DNA from: Bactrocera neohumeralis
Lineage: Eukaryota > Arthropoda > Insecta > Diptera > Tephritidae
Assembly: GCF_024586455.1 (NCBI RefSeq)
Contig: NC_065922.1
Location: forward strand, 17,666,089 to 17,730,088
DNA length: 64,000 nt
Direction: 5' to 3'
Every line of letters starts with the position of its first letter. Position 1 is the stretch's first letter. The notes beneath the pieces are model-generated. The model was not told the origin of the DNA. It did no database searches and worked only from the letters and a program-made list of their open reading frames with translations. Both the position numbers and the translations under genes were made by a program. Below are positions 57,998 through 64,000 of the stretch, in pieces.

Positions 57998-59929
57998 TTA
58001 ACTTTGTGAGTGAAGGCGATTCGCGATTTCTTCTCTAATGATTGCAGCTTCACTGTCATGTATGGCATCGTTTACTATTTCAAAACTCGCAAGTTCATTT
58101 TCTTCGGGAACAAGATCTGCAACAACTAATTCTTGCACTTTGTAATGTTTGCAAACATTATGCAAAGCGCAGCAAACATTCGTTATTTGCGCCACCTTTT
58201 GTGGCTGGTATTGAAGACACCGAGCTAAGCACCTAAACCGGCTTTTTAAAACGCCAATTGTTCTCTCTACAACATTGCGTGCCGAAGAATGCCTTTGATT
58301 AAATATGTAGTGAGGTGTCCCAATTTCGGGATCTCTGAATGGAGTGAACAAATAAGGTTGAAGAGCATACCCAGCATCACCCAAAAGCCAAGAGCCACGT
58401 ATGCCATTTTCGTAGCAGGATTGAAAATATGAACGAGCACTACTTACACTCCAAATAAGGGCATCATGACTCGAGCCAGGTCGGCGAGCATCAACTGCCT
58501 TTATTGCCATATTATAATCACATATCTATAAAAAAAAATAACCAAAATATAAGAAATAATTAAATAATAAATATGTACAATAGGGTGCGTACATAGAAAT
58601 AATAACACCTCTAAGAAAGCCTCTCCAAATATGAGTTTTTATTGTAACGGGAAGGTCCTCCGCCTAACGGTTTTCTATTTTTCCAACTGCCAACTACTTG
58701 AAAAAATATTTGTTTTTGTGGGTTTGTAGGAAATTTATTGCTCTTCACAAAAAGCTATCAAGATTTTTTCGTAAACCTAACCGTTTAAAAGATATTAACG
58801 GTTGAAATTTGACTATTTTTGGAAAAATTCTTTTTTTCTTATTAATTTTATAACTCAATGAAAAAAAATTATTATGAATAGATTTTTGGAGAGGTTTTCT
58901 TAGAGTTGTTTAGGAACCCATTTTTCAGGGTACCAAACGAAAAAAAAATAATTTTTTTTTGATTCACCCTAATATGCATTGATGTTTGACGATGAATATC
59001 TCGTAAACGCTTAACTTAATCGAAATATCGTAGTAGACCATTTTTATAGAGCAGTAAATTTCCTACAAAACTATGTGTATCATCATTCATAATAATTTTT
59101 TTTCATTGAGTTATAAAATTAATAAGAAAAAAAGAATTTTTCCAAAAATAGTCAAATTTCAACCGTTAATATCTTTTAAACGGTTGGGTTTACGAAAAAA
59201 TCATTAGAGACCATATTTTAGAGCATTCAATTTCCTACAAAACCTAATTAACAAAATATTTTTTTGTGGAAGCATTTTTCTAATTAACCGTTGATCGTTA
59301 CACTCCTTTCTTGAGGCTAGGAAAATATATTACATTCCATAGAAATAAAAATGTTCAACATTGACATCCCTTTCTGTTGTAAAATTTATGCGGCTTTGTA
59401 ATCCGTATGTGGGTACCATCGATGCAACCAATAACACCGGGAATACCAAATTTTTGATGGAAATGTATTTTTGATTGATTCTGCTCTTCTGTTGTCATAA
59501 TTAAGTTGATCCACCTTGGGCAAATATATTTTTCCAAAATGTTCAACACACGTTTTACGACTTTTGCAACTGTGCTCCGACCCATTGCTATGCAAACATC
59601 CTTTCCCACTGCCTTTTGGAAGCCACCTTCCGCCAAAAACCTCAGTGTGGCTGCCAGTTGTAGTTGCGCAGGAATTGATGAGCCCTTTATATGTGGAGCA
59701 ACAACGTTCAACAATTCAAGAAACGCATCCTTGTTGACGCGATAGTTCGACACGAAACTATTAAATTTTTTATTAACAAAGCACTTTACAAATAGTAACT
59801 ACATACTTACACTTGTTCAGGCACATCCAATGGGTTGCAATGGTCCCGTAGTATCCTCCTACTGTAAACTTCTTCTGTATTCCTTTCATTTTCACGTAAA
59901 ATAACCGCCAATATTGCTAATGCACTCAT
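57998..59929 (-). CDS. Harbinger HARBI1-like DDE nuclease (damaged)
   Basis: The nuclease that would cut and insert the element. Exon 1: 59929-59811 (MSALAILAVILRENERNTEE), donor GTAAGT. Exon 2: 59757 to about 59,360, with LQLAATLRFLAEGGFQKAVG and GVIGCIDGTHIRI (first catalytic D). Exon 3: about 58525-57998, with MAIKAVDARRPGSSHDALIW, LLGDAGYALQPYLFTPF (second D) and VVERTIGVLKSRFRCL (catalytic E). All three catalytic residues survive. Exon 2 runs NRKGCQC and stops; adding one base near 59,366 would give the expected CQSLN, so a single-base deletion is likely. The 58,526-59,355 stretch between exons 2 and 3 contains the palindromic insertion. Probably inactive now, but recently intact. Confidence 0.75.
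58580..59300. mobile_element. Nested palindromic (foldback/MITE) block
   Basis: Several interleaved inverted repeats. CTCTAAGAAAGCCTCTCCAA (58,610) pairs with TTGGAGAGGTTTTCTTAGAG (58,899). A long arm at about 58,765-58,872 (AAACCTAACCGTTTAAAAGA onward to AATGAAAAAAAATTATTATG) pairs almost perfectly with 59,088-59,195. TTTGTAGGAAATTTATTGCT (58,729) pairs with 59,050-59,070, and a similar AATTTCCTACAAAAC lies at 59,229. TAGGGTG (58,581) and CACCCTA (58,966) could be the ends of one MITE, with a second inverted partial copy following. Confidence 0.65.
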
Positions 59930-61323
59930 TTTTCTTAAAAGATTGTTATTTATTTTGGGTAAATTGACAGCTATCAGCTGTTAAGTTCATTTTTGCGGTG
60001 AATCAAAAACGAGTTCTAAAATGAACAAAAAGTTCGGATCTCAGAACACCAAATCCAAATTCACTCGGATTGAGGTTTATTTTCAAATTCTAAAAATTTA
60101 ATTAAAAAAATAATACTTTCACTCGGATTCCAGAAAACCTATAAAGTGTCATAACTGCTGACATGTACGAAATATGGGTGAAATCGGTTCACAAACACGC
60201 CTTCTTCCAATATAACGCTATTTTGAATTCCATCTGATGCCTTCTCTGTATAATATATACATTAGGAACCAATGATGATAGCGGAATAAAACTTTACAAA
60301 AATACGGTATTTGAAAAATATGTAAATGACGTATAATGAAATCTCGATTATCACTTTATCATGCGAGAGTATAAAATGTTCGGTGACACCCGAACTTAGC
60401 CCTTCCTTACTTGTTTTCATTATCATCATTTCGTTGGCGGCAGATGCTATGAGTTCTTGAGAAAGTTTTCTAATTTTACAATAGGCCCTCTTGTTATGAA
60501 ACTATAAGGTATTCCTGATTAATTTTTTAAACATTGGAAATATGACCTAAGTGATTGTTTGGATTATTTCATTGATATAAATAAATGTTCTTAAAAATTA
60601 CTTACCGGAATGTTTAAAAGAGAAAAAACAGTAGTAAAACCCAAAACATCCGATCTGCTTTTCTTTGACACTATTTCTAAAACATCTTAAGACTAATACT
60701 GGATCACTACATTTTATTCGATTTTTTTAATATTCTTCCAATGCAATACTAGTGCTATTTACACAGTAAAAACGCTTCAAAAAACTTTGCCAATTAAGTG
60801 GCTTTTCAAAGTCCTCACAGTGACTTCCTAATAAAAATACAGCTAAAGCACCAACAACCACTCGCAATTACTTTGTGGCAGTCACTACAAATGATATTAG
60901 CTTTGGAACTTCCTGTAACCAACTCCAGCAGTTTGCAACTGACCACACTTTGCCAACACACCGCCGTGTCGGTTACAGTTCGGCTGCCGCTCTAAAGTCG
61001 TAGGTGAAACCCATTCACGTCTGTGATAAGTTCATAATTTGGCCTGGAACTTTAAGTAGACAGCAGTGCGAAGAGCACTTACCCACACACATCAAGATAG
61101 AAGATGCAAAAGTGAGAAGTGTCATGGTCAAACTGACAGTTAGAACTGGCGTTAGAGCGTTTGAGCGGGAGAGAGGCTGTCAGCTGGCACCAGTATAAGT
61201 AGATTCGAATTAAAAGGTAAAAATGAGCGAAAGAGTGAAGCTAAACCTGTAATTTTGCGCTAGCTGAGTACCTGAGGCAAAAACACAAATATCTCGTTTA
61301 CTAACAAACTGTAGATTTTGTTG

Positions 61324-61342
61324 CACACACACACACACACAC
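61324..61342. repeat. (CA)n microsatellite
   Basis: About nine CA units. Confidence 0.85.
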
Positions 61343-61642
61343 CAAGAGTCCAAGAGTGGCAGTCAGTTTAGTGTTGGTTTATTATTTGCACTTTGACCTC
61401 ATTTAAGTCAAAAGGACAAACTTTTGTCTCTAAACTCTAATATGCACAACAGTTAAAAAGGACGTGTCTTCCTGTCAGACCACAGGCAAGAGCGTAGCGG
61501 AGAGCGAGCGCAAGTGAGAGAGAGTTAGGGATAGAGCTGCTATATTTTGGACGCCTGCTTGGTGCAACACTCAAATGTTGCATATTAAAATAATGATAAA
61601 ACTATGTAGTTGCAGTTGAAGTTTTCAAAAACTCGTGTGTCG

Positions 61643-61662
61643 GTGTGTGTGTGTGTGTGTGT
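61643..61662. repeat. (GT)n microsatellite
   Basis: About ten GT units following a GTGTGTCG stretch. Confidence 0.85.
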
Positions 61663-62154
61663 AACAAGTTTGGCAATTGCAGCTGAAGTAATTGCTGTGC
61701 GTTGCGCCACGCGTCAAACTGTCGTGCAGTGGAATCTTTGTCTTCGCTCAGATGCAATCGCAGAAAACTTTTGTGTTGTCAAAAATTGAACTTTTCAATG
61801 AACACAAATACTAGTGCATAGACACACATACATACAAACATATATGTATGTAGTAAGTTGCTTGCTAGTGCAGTTGCTATGACTTTTGTGACTGTAGCAC
61901 AGTTTTAGGCGCATGACAGCAAGTTTCGCATTTTGCAATTTGCATTTTAGATTTCCATTTTCGATTACATAAAATGCAAATTTTTGGTAATTTTCTTGTA
62001 GTTGTGAAGTTTGAAAAGTTTATTAAAGAAATAAAATAATTAAAAAAAAATTTGTTTATACAAAAAGAGTTAGTTGTTTCCAGTCTCTATATACATACAT
62101 ATACATATATTAACGGCACAAATAATAAATATTGTATATGTATGTATGTATGTG

Positions 62155-62233
62155 AAACGACTGGCGCGCTGTTGTTAACTCGGCTATAATCGCGTAAGCG
62201 GTGTCTACGCCAATTAAGAAGAAGAAGAAGAAT
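62155..62233 (+). mobile_element. 3' terminus of an RTE-like LINE
   Basis: GGCGCGCTGTTGTTAACTCGGCTATAATCGCGTAAGCGG and GTCTACGCCAATT precede an (AAG)n tail at 62,216-62,231. The same style of end, GGGCTGTTGTAAATTTGGCTATAACCG, appears at 32,667. RTE-type LINEs end in short microsatellites, not poly(A). Confidence 0.6.
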
Positions 62234-62399
62234 GTATGTATGTGGCTTAGTTTTCACGAAATGTTAAACAGAGTTCAGTTGCGGTCACGTGATTGTACAA
62301 AGCAGTTTCTTTACCTTTCGGCTTATTTTTTAGTGTTGCTCTAACTTTGCTAAGCGAATATCGAACTAAGAATTGAAAATATTTATATTTGAGAAAAAA

Positions 62400-64000
62400 A
62401 ATTTTTTTTTGAGAAGTGTTGCCACCTGTTATAATTTTGTTTTTAATTTATTAAAACAAACGTTTAAGTAGTATAGAAGTATCTAAATAAAAGATTTCAC
62501 GATGTAAATTTTTAACTTGGAAAATTTTTTTAGAAGGGTTGCCAGCTAATTAAATTTTTTTTCACTGAATTTATAAAATAAATGAAACATTAAAAAAATT
62601 TCGTAACGCTTAAAAAATTTTTTTAAGGAGTGTTGCCACCTTTTCTAATATATATATTTCTTTTATTTAATTAATAAAACGGACAAGTATAGTAGAAGTG
62701 TACAAATAAAAGGGTTTTCGATTATAATTTTTAAATTGGAAAAAATATTTGGAAGGGTTGCCAGCTAATTAAAAATTTTTTGAACTGAACCTATAAAATA
62801 AATGAAATTTTACAAAATTTACGTAACGCTTAAGAAGTTTGGTAATGATTTTAAGTATATTTTGGGAGAGAGATGATGCCATCTGTTTGAAAATTTTACA
62901 ATAATGAAAAGAAGTATTGATAACACAAGTACATTATTACCACTTGGGTCTCAAATTAGTAGTTTAAAATGTTTACCATTGGATATTAAAAAAAATTTTG
63001 AGAAAAAGATGCCACTTATTTAAAAAATTTAAAACTACATAGATAATTTTTAATAGAAATAAATATGGAAAATATGTACCTATGCATGTATGTATGTATC
63101 TATCTTTCTACTAGAAAGATTTTAACATTTTACGCTTGATTGAATTTTTTGTAAAAGTTGCCATATGCTTTATTTTGCATACAATTAAATATAAATGCAA
63201 ACTATTAAAAATAGTGTCAGACTAGTCGATTTAAAAGAAAGTTGCCACCTGTTATTTGTTTCTAATAAAACGGGTTTAAATAAAGAAAAATGGTGCTATA
63301 AATGTTAAACTAACAGTGCTTAAGAAATTTTAAAATTTTGTTTGAAGAGTTGCCAACTGTTCAAATATTTAGATCAAATTAAATTTATGAAGCAATTTAA
63401 TTTGATCTAATTTGTTAATTTTACAAATTTGCTTGAATTAAAAGATATTTAAGTAATTTTTTAAACAAACAGATATTTCGTGGAGTTGCCACCTGTTAAT
63501 TTTTTCTAATAAAACGCGTTAAATTAAACAAAAATGGTAGTTTAAATATCAAACTTACAGTACTTATGAAATTTTAAAATTTTGTTTGAAGAGTTGCCAT
63601 CTCTTAAAAATTGTAGAAGAAATTGAATTTGTGTTTTAATGTCAATATTGCTTGAAAGAAAATATACTCGAGACATTTTTTAAATAAACTCAAATACTTT
63701 TAGCAGGATCACTGATTTGATAGACATACTTTGTAGAAGCGTTGCCACGTGTTAACTTTTTTCCACAAAACGGTTAAATTAAATAAAAATATTACCCTTT
63801 TTAATTAATGTATATGTTAGATTAATAGCGCTTATGAAATATTAAAAACAATTTTGAAGAGTTGCCATCTGTTTAGAATTTATGAATAAATTAAATTTAT
63901 TGAAAAATGTCACAAAAACAATATTTTCAAAAAACAAAAGCTATTTGAGGAATTTTATAAGCAAATATTATTTTCGACAGGATCAGCTTCACATAAGTAA
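62400..64000. repeat. GTTGCCA-bearing tandem array
   Basis: Thirteen occurrences of GTTGCCA (two as GATGCCA) in one orientation: 62,418; 62,538; 62,632; 62,757; 62,875; 63,008; 63,157; 63,241; 63,349; 63,485; 63,593; 63,741; 63,861. Mean spacing is about 120 bp. Units alternate between two types, roughly GTTGCCACCTGTTA..TAATAAAACG and GTTGCCATCTGTTA or GTTGCCAGCTAATTAAA, so the higher-order period is about 215-265 bp. Very AT-rich, no coding. It continues beyond the window end. Confidence 0.7.
63369..63410. repeat. Perfect 16-bp hairpin with 10-base loop
   Basis: TTAGATCAAATTAAAT (63369-63384) and ATTTAATTTGATCTAA (63395-63410) are exact inverse complements around a 10-base loop. It lies inside the GTTGCCA array. 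Confidence 0.9.

Larger units (their letters stand above)
56764..60131. mobile_element. Two-gene PIF/Harbinger element
   Basis: A roughly 3.4-kb element with a Myb-like gene on + (56962-57844) and a HARBI1-like nuclease gene on - (59929-57998), convergent. Both ends carry copies of TCCGAGTGAA: left at 56,767 and 56,865, right (inverted) at about 60,061 and 60,119. Next to the outer left copy and the inner right copy lies a shared ATTTGGTGTTCTG block (56,804 and, inverted, 60,040). Exact borders and the 3-bp target duplication could not be fixed. The nuclease gene holds a nested palindromic insertion. Confidence 0.8.
60132..62150. other. Mostly non-coding
   Basis: The first 290 bp end in a dispersed repeat terminus (GAGAGTATAAAATGTTCGGT..CCCGAACTTAGCCCTTCC at 60,366-60,408), the inverse of that at 27,741. 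From 60,780 to 61,200 the sequence is GC-richer and without repeats, but no exon can be defined. The rest is AT-rich with microsatellites. Confidence 0.4.

Noticed and set aside
1..64000. tRNA or rRNA genes
   Set aside because: I looked for cloverleaf-like B-box patterns and rRNA cores while reading and found none I could support; a tRNAscan run would settle it.

Overview
The window reads as intergenic or intronic DNA from a fly, most likely a tephritid fruit fly. It is AT-rich, has many short (CA)n and TATGTA-type microsatellites, and is packed with decayed mariner/Tc1 transposases and non-LTR retrotransposons of kinds that are abundant in Tephritidae. The organism is an inference; no species-diagnostic gene is present.

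Only one stretch looks like a host gene: a 55-bp first coding exon at 2621-2675 (+). It encodes a hydrophobic signal-peptide-like start and ends in a strong splice donor. No continuation was recognised, so the rest of the window may be the first intron of that gene.

Layout. 1-1,400: tails of two non-LTR families. 1,545-1,965: a dispersed tandem repeat. 2,000-2,700: putative 5' UTR and first exon. 3,800-5,400: a mariner copy broken by a repeat insertion, then a LINE tail. 7,600-8,700: LINE and mariner remnants. 10,221-14,650: a deleted mariner with clear inverted ends, a mariner remnant, an RTE-like reverse-transcriptase remnant and a tandem repeat block. 16,745-20,076: a MITE, a nearly full-length mariner pseudogene and a Tc1-like element with inverted ends. 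21,770-24,260: tandem repeat blocks. 25,196-25,852: an AT-rich array carrying GTTGCCA. 27,738-30,040: a TIR repeat with a mariner nested in it, then another mariner remnant. 32,300-35,512 and 37,320-41,745: LINE and mariner remnants, including the longest RNase H-type LINE fragment. 43,225-44,930: a collapsed RTE-like element with endonuclease and RT parts. 46,330-50,385: a pile-up of four mariner remnants. 51,262-53,565: LINE fragments. 55,606-60,131: a Tc1-like gene split by a TTAA-flanked MITE, followed by a two-gene Harbinger element. 62,400-64,000: a second GTTGCCA array running off the window end.

How the parts work together. The only near-intact multi-gene unit is the Harbinger element at about 56,764-60,131. 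It has a Myb/SANT-like DNA-binding gene on + and a HARBI1-like DDE nuclease gene on -, tail to tail between repeated TCCGAGTGAA ends. In this superfamily the two proteins act jointly in transposition. The nuclease gene seems damaged by a one-base deletion and by a nested palindromic insertion. Nearly every other coding remnant is broken by frameshifts, stops or internal deletions.
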